DNA of 64,000 nucleotides from Kocuria sp. TGY1127_2. Lineage in GTDB: Bacteria; Actinomycetota; Actinomycetes; Actinomycetales; Micrococcaceae. Shown here piece after piece: positions 26,723-36,407 of this stretch (position 1 is the first letter of the stretch; each line of letters opens with the position of its first letter). The notes beneath the pieces were generated by a model. It was not told the DNA's origin. It worked only from the letters and a program-made list of their open reading frames with translations, and made no database searches. The stretch covers positions 2,790,001 to 2,854,000 of the forward strand of contig NZ_AP022834.1 of NCBI RefSeq assembly GCF_013394385.1, given 5' to 3'. The position numbers were made by a program, and so were the translations under genes.

Positions 26723-27100
26723 ATGAGCGAAGAACGCACTGACCGAGACTGGATTTCCCGCACTGTCCTTCCCGGCGGCGAGGAGCCGGACCCACGGTTC
26801 ACCCTCGCCAACGAGCGCACTTTTCTCGCCTGGATCCGCACGTCCCTTGCCTTCCTCGCCGGCGGTATCGCGCTGGAGACCATCGGCGACGGAATCTTCC
26901 CGGAGGGTGTCCACCGGGCGTTGTCGATTCTGGTCATCGCGATCGCATTCCTGATCAGCTTGGGGGCGGCGGTTCGCTGGTGGCGCATCGAGAACAATAT
27001 GCGCAAGGGCCGGCCGTTGAGCCTGCCCCTTATTGTCCCGTTGCTCAGCCTGGGCGGAGCCGTTGCGGCTTGCCTCATCTTCGGCATGATCCTCGGCTGA
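26723..27100 (+). CDS. DUF202 (YidH-type) membrane protein 1
   Basis: 125 residues with three hydrophobic segments (about 45-65, 70-90, 103-124) and the DUF202 core: DPRFTLANERTFLAWIRTSLAFLAGGIAL. The conserved NERTFLAWIRT block lies at the membrane entry. Function of the family is unknown; it includes yeast Vtc subunits' membrane part and E. coli YidH/YidG. ATG at 26723 follows GGAGGATGA. A second DUF202 gene begins two bases after this stop codon, so the two are probably co-translated and may form a hetero-oligomer. They run opposite to the two GDH genes on either side. Confidence 0.85.
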   Translation: MSEERTDRDWISRTVLPGGEEPDPRFTLANERTFLAWIRTSLAFLAGGIALETIGDGIFPEGVHRALSILVIAIAFLISLGAAVRWWRIENNMRKGRPLSLPLIVPLLSLGGAVAACLIFGMILG

Positions 27101-27102
27101 TC

Positions 27103-27444
27103 GTGCATATCAACCCCGAGGCCGATTCGCCCGCCGATCCTGGTCTGCAGCCGGAGCGGACTGCGCTCGCTTGGGGCCGCACGCTTCTCGCTGTCGGCGT
27201 GGTCGGGGCCGGATTCCTGAGGTGGCTCCCCTACTTCGGGTGGTGGGTGGTGCTTTTGGCCCTTCTGGCCTGGCTCGTTTCTCTGTCGATCTACGGGACC
27301 CAACGTCGCCGTTACCGGCGGCAGTCCCGGGGCGTCCGCCACGGTTCTCTGTCCGCCGCCCCGGTCGCGGTCCTTGGAACCGGGGCCGCGGTCGCGTGTC
27401 TGTGCGTGATCGGCGTCGTAATCATCCTGGTGACCCGCGGCTAA
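27103..27444 (+). CDS. DUF202 membrane protein 2
   Basis: 113 residues from a GTG at 27103; the upstream frame overlaps gene 1 and is not used. After a short polar start (INPEADSPADPGLQ) it has PERTALAWGRTLLAVGVVGAGFLRW, the shorter DUF202 signature in which ERTxLAWxRT is conserved, then three hydrophobic segments with an RRRYRRQSR basic loop between the second and third. The pair resembles E. coli yidH-yidG in order, a small two-gene membrane unit of unknown role. A hairpin follows and faces the long GDH gene. Confidence 0.75.
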   Translation: MHINPEADSPADPGLQPERTALAWGRTLLAVGVVGAGFLRWLPYFGWWVVLLALLAWLVSLSIYGTQRRRYRRQSRGVRHGSLSAAPVAVLGTGAAVACLCVIGVVIILVTRG

Positions 27445-27522
27445 CCGCGCCGTCGGCCCTCACCCGTGACCCACGGTGGTTACTTTCGCCGACGCCGAAA
27501 GCCAGCTTCTCCCCCAACGCAT

Positions 27523-27560
27523 GACGCCGGGCCGGAACGTTGGCGTTCCGACCCGGCGTC
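27523..27560. terminator. Bidirectional hairpin terminator, 17-bp stem with one mismatch
   Basis: GACGCCGGGCCGGAACG (27523-27539) pairs with CGTTCCGACCCGGCGTC (27544-27560) in 16 of 17 positions; loop TTGG. It lies between the convergent DUF202 pair and the long GDH gene. Confidence 0.75.
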
Positions 27561-27575
27561 GAGGCGTTGTTTGCT

Positions 27576-30500
27576 CTAGATCAAACCGCGCAACGTGCGA
27601 ACCGCGACTGAAAGCGTCGAGATACGGGGTGCGGCGTTCTCCCGTCCGAGCTCCTGGTCCAGCTCACCCATGAGCCGTTCGATGCGCGATGAATGCACCG
27701 GATGCTGGTTCTCCCAGGCCGCCACAAGTTTTTGGGCTGCCTCGGTGTCCCGCGGCCACGAAGTGGCACCCGCTGGATGCAAGTCGCCCTGCGTGACCTC
27801 CCGGGCAACAGTCACCGTGAGAGCCGCGACCGTCTCGTAGAGGTCCGATCGCAGTGATGAACGAGCCAACGTTTCCCAGCGGTCCTCGCGGGAGAGGTGA
27901 GAAATCGCCACGAGCAACCGATCGATATCGAATCGATCCGACAGCGCATAGTACAGCAAGGCCGATTCCCGCAGGTCGCACTCGGTTTCCTCGTTGAGAA
28001 CAGCGATGTCCATGAGCGGGTAGATGTCGAGCAGTCGCGCCCACGTGGCCGCGAAGTCCTCGGGAATGCCCCAGGAGCGCGCCTGCTTTTCGCGTTCCTC
28101 CAGGCGCTTTCGGGTTTGCTCTCCGAGCAATCCGGGCACTTCCGAACCGAGCTCGAGGGCCGGGGCATACCGGTCGATCACGGCCCTGATCTGCAGGTGT
28201 TCGGGAACTTCGCTGCGCAGATCCCCGGTGGCCAGAGAACCCTCGTTGATCAGCCAGCGGGTCGCACGGTCAATCAATCGCTGGGTTTCCCGTGCGATGG
28301 CCCGCCACGCAGCGGGGTCGATATTCGCAGGAAGCTCGCGATGAGCCCTCATCAGCTCGCGAATATCGAACAGCTCCCGAGTCACGAGGAATGCGCTGGC
28401 CACGGTCGCAACGGAGGCACCGGTTTCCTCGACGGCGCGGTATGCGTACGTGATTCCGGCCAGGTTGACCATCTCGTTAGCCACGCGCGTGCAGATGATC
28501 TCCCGACGCAGCGGATGGTCGTCCAGCTGGGCCCGGAATCGCTCCGTGACTGCCTCGGGGAAGTACTCGTCGAGAATTTGCGAGAGCCACGGGTCGTTGC
28601 CGAAACCGCTGGCCAGCAACGAATTGGTGATATCGATCTTGACGTATGCGGTGAGAACGGCCAGCTCGGGTCCGGTCAGTCCCCAGCCTTCGGCGACTCT
28701 CTCCTCCAGCTCGTCATCGGAGGGCAGGAATTCGATCTGGCGATTGAGTCCCGCGCGTTCCTCGAGATGATCCATGAGGCGAGCAGCCGTCGCGGTGGTC
28801 GGCATGGTTCCCAGGCGTTCGGCCTGCAGCAGACCGTTCTGCTCCCGGTTGGTTTCCAGGACGAGGGTGCGGACGGCATCTGTCTGTGCCTCGATGAACG
28901 AGGCGCGCTCGTCGGCGTCCAACAGTCCCCGGGAGACCAGGCGATCTACCATGATCTTGATGTTGACCTCGCGGTCGGAGGTTTCGACGCCGGCAGAGTT
29001 GTCGATCGCATCCGTATTGACCAGGATTCCCTGGCGCGCAGCTTCGATGCGGCCGAGCTGTGTCAGTCCGAGGTTGCCACCCTCACCGATCACGCGAGCG
29101 CGCAGCTCGGACCCGTTGACGCGCAAGGTGTCATTGGCCTTGTCTCCGACCTGGGCGTTGGATTCCGAGGAGGCCTTGATATAGGTCCCGATGCCGCCGT
29201 TGTACAGCAGGTCTACCGGAGCCTTGAGGATCGCTGAGACCAATTCGGCCGGAGACAGCTGAGTGATCCTTTCGTCCAGTCCCAGAACTTTTCGGATTTC
29301 AGGTGTAAGCGCGATCGATTTTTCCGACCGCGAGAAGACCCCGCCGCCCTCGGAGATCAGCGAACGGTCGTAGTCCTGCCAGGAAGAACGCGGCAGATCA
29401 TAGAGGCGCTGGCGTTCCGCGAAGGAAGCTGCGGCGTCTGGATTCGGATCGATAAAGATATCCCGGTGGTCGAATGCCGCGACCAGGCGCGTGTGTTCGG
29501 AACGCAACATGCCGTTACCGAAGACGTCGCCGGACATGTCGCCGATGCCGGCGGCCGTGAATTCTTCAGTCTGGCAGTCGATCCCGAGTTCGGCGAAATG
29601 CCGCTTGACCGATTCCCAAGCACCGCGAGCTGTAATTCCCATGGCCTTGTGGTCGTAACCCACGGAGCCACCCGAGGCGAACGCGTCACCCAGCCAGAAA
29701 CCGTATTCCTGGGAGATCGAATTGGCGAGGTCCGAGAACGATGCGGTGCCCTTGTCGGCGGCAACCACCAGGTAGGTGTCATCGCCGTCCAGGGCGATGA
29801 CGTTCTCCGGAGTCACTACGGACTGTTCCCCGTTCCCTGTAGTCACCAAGTTGTCGGTGATGTCTAGGAGAGAACGGATGAAGAGGCTGTAGGCTCCTCG
29901 CCCCTCGTTCATCCACGCCTCGCGGTCTGCCGAGGGATCCGGCAACTGCTTGGCGAAGAACCCTCCTTTCGCGCCGGTCGGAATGATCACGGCGTTCTTA
30001 ACCATCTGGGCTTTGACCAGACCGAGGACCTCGGTTCGGAAGTCTTCGCGCCGGTCGGACCACCGCAGGCCGCCGCGCGCGATGTCACCGAACCGAAGGT
30101 GCACACCCTCGACGCGGGGTGAGTAAACCCAGATCTCGTATTCCGGACGCGGCAACGGCGCCGCGGAGATCTCCTGCGGGAGGAGTTTCACCGCGATCGA
30201 CGGCCCGTCCTGATAAGCGTTGGTCCGGACGGTCGCGGAGACCACCCCGGTCAGGGCCCGCAACATCTTGTCGGCGTCGAGGGTCGGCACCTCGTTGAGC
30301 GCGGACTCGATCTCGTCCAGAATCTCTGCCCGACGCGCTTTGCGTTCCTCGACCGATTCGTTCCGAGAAGGATCGAAGCTGGTCTCGAAGAGCCGAACCA
30401 CCAGGCGCGTGACCTTCGGATTGGCCAGCAGAGTATCGGCCATGAAAGCGTGCGAAAGACCCGTGCCCAACTGGACCAGGTAGCGGACATAGGCCCTCAA

Positions 30501-32579
30501 CACGGACACGGTGTGCCACGGGAGCTTTTCTGCGAGGACCAATCGGTCCAGAGAGTCAGATTCGGCCCGACCCGAGAGCACGGCACACAGCGCGTCTTCA
30601 TAGAGATCGCCGATCTCTTTCGGGTTCACCCCCGCCGGAAACGTGACTCCGAAGTCATAGAGCAAGAAGTCGCGACCGTCCGCGGTGGTCAGGTCGTAGG
30701 GCTTCTGGTCGATGACGGTCAGACCGAGGTTCTGCATGATGGGCAGGAGCTCGGTCAGTGTCTTGGGCTCACGCAGGTAGGTTTTGAGACGGTATTCGTT
30801 CTCGACATCGCTCCCGTCCGCGGGACTCTGCCTGCCGTGAATCCTCACGGCTGCTGGGCGATCCGGACCGGCGACCTCGAGAGCCTCGAAGATTCCAGCG
30901 TCGGCGACGGCCTCGGGGATCTCGTAATCGGCACGATAGGTTACCGGCGCGGCGTCGAACCAGCGCTTCGCGATCTCGGCGCTCTGGCTGCCGAGTGCCG
31001 CTTCGAGGGATTCGGGCCAAGAACGCGTCGCGGCCTGGAGCTTCTTCTCCAGATCGGCCACGTCGATATCCGGGATGTGATTGGGTTCTGCAAGGCGCAG
31101 GCGCAGGAACAGTCTCGCCAGGGCGGATGCCGAGTGCCGGACCTCGAAGTCGATCGACGCCAGATCCATCGCCTCGCTCAGTACCTTTTCGATGCGAATT
31201 CGAACGCCGGTGTTGTATCGGTCGCGGGGCAGGAATACCACCGCGGAGACGAACCTCCCGAACTCGTCAGGGCGAAGGAATAGGCGTGTGCGGCGTCGTT
31301 CTTCAAGGCCGATGATTCCGGCGAACGTCTCCGTCAGGGAGTCCTGGTCGGCCTGCAGCATTTCGAGGCGCGGGTAGTCCTCGATCATGCCCGTGAGCGT
31401 CTTGTCCGAATGCGAACCCGGCTGGAAGCCGAGTCGATTCCGGATCACGCGAACACGTTCCCGCATGAGCGGGGCCTCGGTAGCCGGCAAGGAGTATGCC
31501 TGCAAAGAGAACAGGCCCAGAATCACGTACTCGCCGACGACCCGGCCGCTCGAATCGAAATCGCGAATGCCCACGTAATCGAGGTATTCATGGCGATGGA
31601 TCGTCGAGCGGGAGTTCGCTTTGGTCACGTAGACGATCTTGGAATCCCGCGCATTGTCCTGGGAAAGACCGGTGAGGTGTTTGGAGCGAGGGGTCATCGG
31701 GTCCTGCTGGATTCCGTCCTCGCGGTGCTCGGCCAGGATTCCGAGCCCGGTTCCGGGTCGATCCGAGATTGTCAGCCCTTCCGGCCCGTCCCGGAGATCA
31801 CGCTCTTTGTACCCGAAGAACAGGAAGTTGTCACGGGCAATCCAGTTCAGGAACTCCTGAACCACTTTGGGGTGTTCCGCGGCATCCGGAGTGCCCTGGG
31901 AATTGTTCCTCGAGGGTTCCGGAAGGTTTCCGACGCGGTCGGAGAGGTTCAGGACCTTCTCGCGGACGGATTCGGCATCAGTATCCGCGTGTCGGACATC
32001 GCGAAGAACCGAACGGACGCTTTCGACGACGTTCTGTGCGGTTTCCTCGTCGTCGCATCCCAGAAGCTCGACCGATATCCAGGACTCGACGGCGCTGTCG
32101 CGTCCTGCAGCACCTCCCAGGGACGGCAGGGCCGCGGTATCGCCGCTGGCCACTTGTTGCTTGAGGTTGAGGCCGCGAAGGCTTTCGATCGTGCCGGTCT
32201 GCTTGTTCCTGTGCACCAGGAACAGCGGGTGGAACAAGGCGTTGGAGCCGCCGTACCTGGCTGCAACCTCGGCGGTGACCGAGGAGACGATAAACGGCAT
32301 GTCGTCGGTGACAACCATGAGAATCCACGAGTTTCCGTGGTGGATGACCTTGACGTTAGTTCCGTTCGGCTCGCGCGTCTCGGCAAGTTCGCGGTGCAAC
32401 TGGGCCCGCTCGACCAGCTCTTCTTCGCTGAATTCGGCCAGGTCATCTTGGGTTGCGTGCTGATAATACGTTGAGATCCAGGACTCTCGGTCCCCTCCGT
32501 TGCCTCCAGGGCTCCCGTTCGAGCTGGGGGAGCTCTTGGATTCGGGTTCGGCGGGATCGGACTGCTGGTTTAAGGGCAC
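27576..32579 (-). CDS. gdh: NAD-specific glutamate dehydrogenase, full-length 180-kDa class
   Basis: 1667 residues. The first ~545 residues form the regulatory region: ACT-like segments beginning with RESWISTYYQHATQDDLAEF, then an HGNSWILMVVTDDMPF strand. The catalytic half matches the short paralogue throughout (PRVEGVHLRFGDIARGGLRWSDRR, IPTGAKGGFFAK, GEGGNLGLTQLGR, DNSAGVETSDREVN). Such enzymes make 2-oxoglutarate, ammonium and NADH from glutamate, are hexameric or tetrameric and allosterically controlled. The GTG at 32579 has GAGGAAGG eight bases upstream and is preferred over the GTG ten codons earlier. The Asn/Ser/Gly-rich N-terminus up to about residue 40 is probably disordered. It is transcribed in the same direction as the short paralogue but separately, with the convergent DUF202 pair between them. 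Confidence 0.9.
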   Translation of the reverse strand: MPLNQQSDPAEPESKSSPSSNGSPGGNGGDRESWISTYYQHATQDDLAEFSEEELVERAQLHRELAETREPNGTNVKVIHHGNSWILMVVTDDMPFIVSSVTAEVAARYGGSNALFHPLFLVHRNKQTGTIESLRGLNLKQQVASGDTAALPSLGGAAGRDSAVESWISVELLGCDDEETAQNVVESVRSVLRDVRHADTDAESVREKVLNLSDRVGNLPEPSRNNSQGTPDAAEHPKVVQEFLNWIARDNFLFFGYKERDLRDGPEGLTISDRPGTGLGILAEHREDGIQQDPMTPRSKHLTGLSQDNARDSKIVYVTKANSRSTIHRHEYLDYVGIRDFDSSGRVVGEYVILGLFSLQAYSLPATEAPLMRERVRVIRNRLGFQPGSHSDKTLTGMIEDYPRLEMLQADQDSLTETFAGIIGLEERRRTRLFLRPDEFGRFVSAVVFLPRDRYNTGVRIRIEKVLSEAMDLASIDFEVRHSASALARLFLRLRLAEPNHIPDIDVADLEKKLQAATRSWPESLEAALGSQSAEIAKRWFDAAPVTYRADYEIPEAVADAGIFEALEVAGPDRPAAVRIHGRQSPADGSDVENEYRLKTYLREPKTLTELLPIMQNLGLTVIDQKPYDLTTADGRDFLLYDFGVTFPAGVNPKEIGDLYEDALCAVLSGRAESDSLDRLVLAEKLPWHTVSVLRAYVRYLVQLGTGLSHAFMADTLLANPKVTRLVVRLFETSFDPSRNESVEERKARRAEILDEIESALNEVPTLDADKMLRALTGVVSATVRTNAYQDGPSIAVKLLPQEISAAPLPRPEYEIWVYSPRVEGVHLRFGDIARGGLRWSDRREDFRTEVLGLVKAQMVKNAVIIPTGAKGGFFAKQLPDPSADREAWMNEGRGAYSLFIRSLLDITDNLVTTGNGEQSVVTPENVIALDGDDTYLVVAADKGTASFSDLANSISQEYGFWLGDAFASGGSVGYDHKAMGITARGAWESVKRHFAELGIDCQTEEFTAAGIGDMSGDVFGNGMLRSEHTRLVAAFDHRDIFIDPNPDAAASFAERQRLYDLPRSSWQDYDRSLISEGGGVFSRSEKSIALTPEIRKVLGLDERITQLSPAELVSAILKAPVDLLYNGGIGTYIKASSESNAQVGDKANDTLRVNGSELRARVIGEGGNLGLTQLGRIEAARQGILVNTDAIDNSAGVETSDREVNIKIMVDRLVSRGLLDADERASFIEAQTDAVRTLVLETNREQNGLLQAERLGTMPTTATAARLMDHLEERAGLNRQIEFLPSDDELEERVAEGWGLTGPELAVLTAYVKIDITNSLLASGFGNDPWLSQILDEYFPEAVTERFRAQLDDHPLRREIICTRVANEMVNLAGITYAYRAVEETGASVATVASAFLVTRELFDIRELMRAHRELPANIDPAAWRAIARETQRLIDRATRWLINEGSLATGDLRSEVPEHLQIRAVIDRYAPALELGSEVPGLLGEQTRKRLEEREKQARSWGIPEDFAATWARLLDIYPLMDIAVLNEETECDLRESALLYYALSDRFDIDRLLVAISHLSREDRWETLARSSLRSDLYETVAALTVTVAREVTQGDLHPAGATSWPRDTEAAQKLVAAWENQHPVHSSRIERLMGELDQELGRENAAPRISTLSVAVRTLRGLI

Positions 32580-33041
32580 GTCAATAACCTTCCTCGAAGA
32601 CGGGACCACCTCGTTGTGGTCGTCTTTACTCCACTAGGATACTCATCCCACCACACGAAATTCAGCCTCGACCAGGGCGAGTTTTGCTATGGGCAACATT
32701 TGTTGTCTCTGAGCGTCCCTGCGGCAGCCGTCGTCAAGCCTCGGGACATCATCAAGGCCAATAACGACCCGCGAGTCGCGGCTACAACCAGGAATACGTC
32801 CGGGTGAAGAACACGGGCCAATCCGCGCTGTATCTCTCCGGGGACCGCGTCAGAGACAAGAGCCGCGTCCTTCACTCACCAGTTCGGCGACGTAGACGGC
32901 TCGGCAAAGGCCTAGACCCTCCGCTCCGCCCTGGGACGCAGCAGCGCTGCAACGCTATACACGCAGAACCGTGGATATGTATGGATAGCGTAAGCGACCA
33001 AGCCACCCTGCAGAATTCCCTGACAGACCTAGACTGGGCGG
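32580..33041. other. 460-base gene-free stretch upstream of the long GDH gene
   Basis: It holds the divergent promoters of the long GDH (minus) and the EamA transporter (plus). I found no convincing open reading frame, tRNA, long repeat or hairpin. Small frames here lack ribosome sites and have shadow-like composition. Confidence 0.6.
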
Positions 33042-33971
33042 GTGACTTCCTCCGCCCTCGCCATGGTCCTGGTCGCCGCCGTTCTCCATGCGGCGTGGAA
33101 TCTGGCGGCCAAAGCGAAGCGTGGTGACGCATACACCTTCGTCTGGTGGTACGCGGTGGCGACTGCGGCGGTCACCGCACCGATCGGCATCGGGCAAATT
33201 ATCCAGTCCGGCGGGTGGAACATGGTCGGACCAGCACTCGTGTGGGCTCCGGCTCTTTCCGCTGCCATCCATATCGGCTACAACCTCGCACTTCAGACCG
33301 GGTACGATCGCGCTCCCCTCGGCGTCGTCTATCCCGCGGCTCGAGGAACCGGGCCGATCCTGACCATGATCGTGGCGGTGGCATTTCTGTCCGAACGCCC
33401 CGGTTGGTGGGCTCTTGCCGGGGCATTGGTGATCGTTGGCGGGATCGTGGTTACGGCGGTGCCCGGGAGGAACCCGGATCCCAGCAGGAGCCTGCTCGAA
33501 AACTCCGTGGCCGCCACGGACGGCCCGTCCGATTCCTCCGGCTCGCGAATTCTCGCGGGCCTCCGCTGGGGAGTGCTCACGGGCACTTTCATCGCCGGAT
33601 ACACCTTGTGGGACGACCATTCGGTGACCGCTCTGAACCAATCCCCGATTCCCTATTTTGCGCTGTCATCGGTATATCAGGCGGTATTCATGACCGTGGG
33701 GTTGGGACGGCGACGCCGTTCCGCCTTAAGCGGTTCCCTGAAATCGAATTGGCGCATCATTGCAACCATCGGGGTTCTCTCGCCCGCAGCGTACATCCTC
33801 GTGCTCACAGTGATGCAAACCCAGCCCGTTTCGTTGGTCGCGCCATTGCGCGAGACAAGCATTGTGGTCGGTTCGTTGCTCGCCTGGCTCATCTTCAGGG
33901 AACCACGACCTGGCAGACGCCTTGTCGGGGCGCTGCTCGTGGTGGGCGGCGTCGCTTTGATCAGCCTCTAG
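33042..33971 (+). CDS. EamA/DMT-superfamily transporter
   Basis: 309 residues, about ten hydrophobic helices arranged as two EamA halves. The first half (about 1-145) has HAAWNLAAKAKRGD at its start and VVYPAARGTGPILTMIVAVAFLSERPG before the loop. The second (about 160-309) repeats the pattern with LVAPLRETSIVVGSLLAWLIFREP. Both APxRxxxP-type helices carry the Arg-Glu/Arg-Gly motif of drug/metabolite exporters. It probably exports an amino acid or other small metabolite; nothing near it reveals which. It starts with GTG at 33042 and has no good ribosome site, so the true start could be a few codons in. The 190-base gap after it shows no strong terminator. Confidence 0.83.
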   Translation: MTSSALAMVLVAAVLHAAWNLAAKAKRGDAYTFVWWYAVATAAVTAPIGIGQIIQSGGWNMVGPALVWAPALSAAIHIGYNLALQTGYDRAPLGVVYPAARGTGPILTMIVAVAFLSERPGWWALAGALVIVGGIVVTAVPGRNPDPSRSLLENSVAATDGPSDSSGSRILAGLRWGVLTGTFIAGYTLWDDHSVTALNQSPIPYFALSSVYQAVFMTVGLGRRRRSALSGSLKSNWRIIATIGVLSPAAYILVLTVMQTQPVSLVAPLRETSIVVGSLLAWLIFREPRPGRRLVGALLVVGGVALISL

Positions 33972-34161
33972 CCGAGGGTTGACGCCGGGCACGACTTCGA
34001 GCCACAACCCGCCCTGATGAGGGAGATGACCAGGGTAAATACGCAGCTTTCCGCGCTGAGCCCGTTCGCATCTTCAAACGTGCGTGGGCACCGTCCGCCC
34101 GAAGTAAAGATACCGGTGCCTCATGACGGCACACCGGGAGATGCACGACCAGGCGGCGGCG

Positions 34162-35523
34162 TCAGCCGGTTACAGCTTTACGGGAGACGACTGACATTCC
34201 CACGAGGTGGATCGTAAATCCGCACGCGGGCCCCACATACAGGGCGATGATCGTGCGGGGCACGAGGTCGAGAGGCAAGAAGAGCAGCGCGACCGCGACG
34301 ACCGCCGCTACAACCCACCCGAGAATGTACAGCCGGTGCGCATTGAGAGCCAGGACCGCGGTACCGGACAGAACCAGCAAGGCCATGATCGCCGATCCGA
34401 AAGTCAGCGTCCCCAGCAACCACCCGTGGATGACATCGTGATAGGCGGCGGATTCCTCCGGTTTGGGCGCGTAGATGAGGAAGAACAGCCATGGACCGAT
34501 GATCCACGCCAGAACCGCCCCGAAGAGCCCGATCCCGAGGAGGGCTCCGGAAGGCTTGACCATGGCCGCCAACGGGCGATGACGCTGCTTCAGGAACGCG
34601 GAAATCGCCACGCCCTGGAACGCCTGCAAGGGGATCATGATCGGCGAACGCGTGATCGAGATCGCGAGGATCAATGCACCCATTGCGATCTTGGTGTAGG
34701 TCGAGGCCTCCGCCCCGGCACTGGCCTTGAGGATCACCGGCAAGCCGACCATCAACACGGCCGACGCCGCTGAGGAACCCATCGCAAAGAGAACGTTCTG
34801 GACGAACCGTCCGGTCCCGACGTCGGCCTTAGCGGCGAACGTTCGACGACCTTCCCGAGTGAACAGGGCGATGAGGATCCAGAGAAGCACGGGAGACACC
34901 GCAGCCGCCTCGAGACCCCCAATCGACCCGGCGATCAGAGCCACCGCGACCATGGCGACCAGACGCCACGCGGCCTCGCCCCCGCCGAGTCCGGCGAACT
35001 GGAACCATTTCTCGCGCCCGGCGGCGGCACCGCTCATGGCCGAGTGCAATGCGTACAGGCACGGCCCGATGCACAACATCAGCACCGCAAATCCCGTACC
35101 GCTGGGAACCTGTCCGTGTGCCCACACGGGCGAGGTCGCGGCGACAATCACCGCGATGACGATTCCGAAACCCGCGGCTATCGTCATCACATGTGCACCC
35201 GGACGATCCGGCTTGTCCAGATTCGTTCGCAGCTCGGCGGCACCGACCGCGCGAGTCGTCTCCTGCTGAAGCCCCGCAACGATTCCGTAGATACCGAAGA
35301 GCGCCGACCAGAAAACCAGGAATTCCGTGACCTGTTCGCCGGCAAGCGCGTGCTTCGCGATGAAGGTTGCGCCTAGCGCCGAGACAGCCGAAATCATGGA
35401 GGCCAACAGGATCCCGGTGGATTCCTTCTTGGTGACGGACCTCTGCCCGGCCTTATTCTCGCCGGTTACTTCGGACCCCACACCGCTGACCTCGGGGGCC
35501 TCCCCTTCGCCTGCTCGGACCAT
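34162..35523 (-). CDS. Polysaccharide-type flippase (MATE/Wzx-like membrane protein)
   Basis: 453 residues from ATG 35523 with AGGGGAT upstream; a longer frame runs back into the neighbouring glycosyltransferase gene and is discarded. After a polar start it has about 12-14 hydrophobic helices and the general oligosaccharide-flippase pattern: ATFIAKHALAGEQVTEFLVFWSA, the large mid-protein helices, and short charged loops (KQRHRPLAAM, APKPEESAAYHD). It should move lipid-linked sugars or wall precursors across the membrane. It is the last gene of a compact minus-strand run with two GT2 enzymes and the DUF2304 gene; only eight bases separate it from the GT2 gene. Its family assignment rests on topology and context more than motifs. 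Confidence 0.72.
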   Translation of the reverse strand: MVRAGEGEAPEVSGVGSEVTGENKAGQRSVTKKESTGILLASMISAVSALGATFIAKHALAGEQVTEFLVFWSALFGIYGIVAGLQQETTRAVGAAELRTNLDKPDRPGAHVMTIAAGFGIVIAVIVAATSPVWAHGQVPSGTGFAVLMLCIGPCLYALHSAMSGAAAGREKWFQFAGLGGGEAAWRLVAMVAVALIAGSIGGLEAAAVSPVLLWILIALFTREGRRTFAAKADVGTGRFVQNVLFAMGSSAASAVLMVGLPVILKASAGAEASTYTKIAMGALILAISITRSPIMIPLQAFQGVAISAFLKQRHRPLAAMVKPSGALLGIGLFGAVLAWIIGPWLFFLIYAPKPEESAAYHDVIHGWLLGTLTFGSAIMALLVLSGTAVLALNAHRLYILGWVVAAVVAVALLFLPLDLVPRTIIALYVGPACGFTIHLVGMSVVSRKAVTG

Positions 35524-35531
35524 TCGATCCC

Positions 35532-36407
35532 CTACTTGACCAGGTGAGATGCCAGGTTTTTGACGCCACCCCAGTTTTTGGTCTTCGCGGCCTTGGGCAG
35601 CAAGCTCGCCGCGTGGAGACGGGAGGAGACGTGCAGGCGTGCAACCGCCGCGGCTTTCTTCCATCCCAGAGCGCTCATTTCTTCCGCCATGGTCTCGAAG
35701 AAGCGGCGCTCTTCGTCGAATCGCGTGCCGTCCAGTGCGCGCCACGAGGAATCGGAGGCCTTGTGGCGGCGGTACATGAATGCCGCGGTTTCGTCATAGA
35801 AAAGGGCACCGCCGGTCATCGCAACGTCCATGACCAGGCACATGTCCTGCACCACGTCGAGCCCCTCGCGGAAGCCCAGTCCGACGATGGTTTCCGCACG
35901 CCACCCCAGGGACGGGAAGTACAGCCAGTCGCCGCGCAAGATCGACACGGCAAGCTCTTCTCCCTTGAGCAGGGTCGTCTGGTTAGGACGGTAGAAGGCC
36001 TTGGTTTTCTCGACCAACGTATTTGACGGCGCGTTGTTCTCGTCGATCACGAATACGCCTGGCTGGAAGATATTCGCGTCCGGGTTCTCCTCGGCCGCCT
36101 TGACGAACCAGTCGACATAATTCGGCATCATGACGTCGTCCGCGCCCATGATCACCACGAGCTCGTTCTCCACGAAGGTGAGGCATTTGCGGTAGTTTCC
36201 GTTGGCACCGAGATTCTTCTCGTTGCGCATGTAGGTGACGCGGTCGTCCTGGAGGGATTCGAACCAACCGGGGATCGAGTCGTCGGGATAGCCGTCGTCG
36301 ACGACGATCAACCGCCAGTCCGTGTTCGTTTGGTGCAGTACGGATTCGACCGCCTGCTTCATCAGGGAGACGTCTCCGTAGTAGGGGAACAGAATGTCAA
36401 CGGTCAT
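35532..36407 (-). CDS. GT2-family glycosyltransferase
   Basis: 291 residues, GT-A fold. Nucleotide-binding strand DILFPYYGD, then VVDDGYPDDSIP, the metal-binding stretch GADDVMMPNYVDWF (Asp-Asp in place of DXD), and an acceptor-side GDWLYFPSLGWRAE region. A C-terminal helical part follows. It should transfer a sugar from a nucleotide donor to a lipid- or polysaccharide-linked acceptor at the cytoplasmic face. Its ATG overlaps the stop of the DUF2304 gene by four bases (ATGA), and the flippase gene follows eight bases later, so all are in one operon. Sugar and acceptor are not readable from sequence. Confidence 0.88.
   Translation of the reverse strand: MTVDILFPYYGDVSLMKQAVESVLHQTNTDWRLIVVDDGYPDDSIPGWFESLQDDRVTYMRNEKNLGANGNYRKCLTFVENELVVIMGADDVMMPNYVDWFVKAAEENPDANIFQPGVFVIDENNAPSNTLVEKTKAFYRPNQTTLLKGEELAVSILRGDWLYFPSLGWRAETIVGLGFREGLDVVQDMCLVMDVAMTGGALFYDETAAFMYRRHKASDSSWRALDGTRFDEERRFFETMAEEMSALGWKKAAAVARLHVSSRLHAASLLPKAAKTKNWGGVKNLASHLVK

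Noticed and set aside
33972-34161. Partial CCGGTG/CACCGG pairing as a terminator after the EamA gene
   Set aside because: The stem is short with mismatched inner bases and no T-tail, so it does not stand out from chance.
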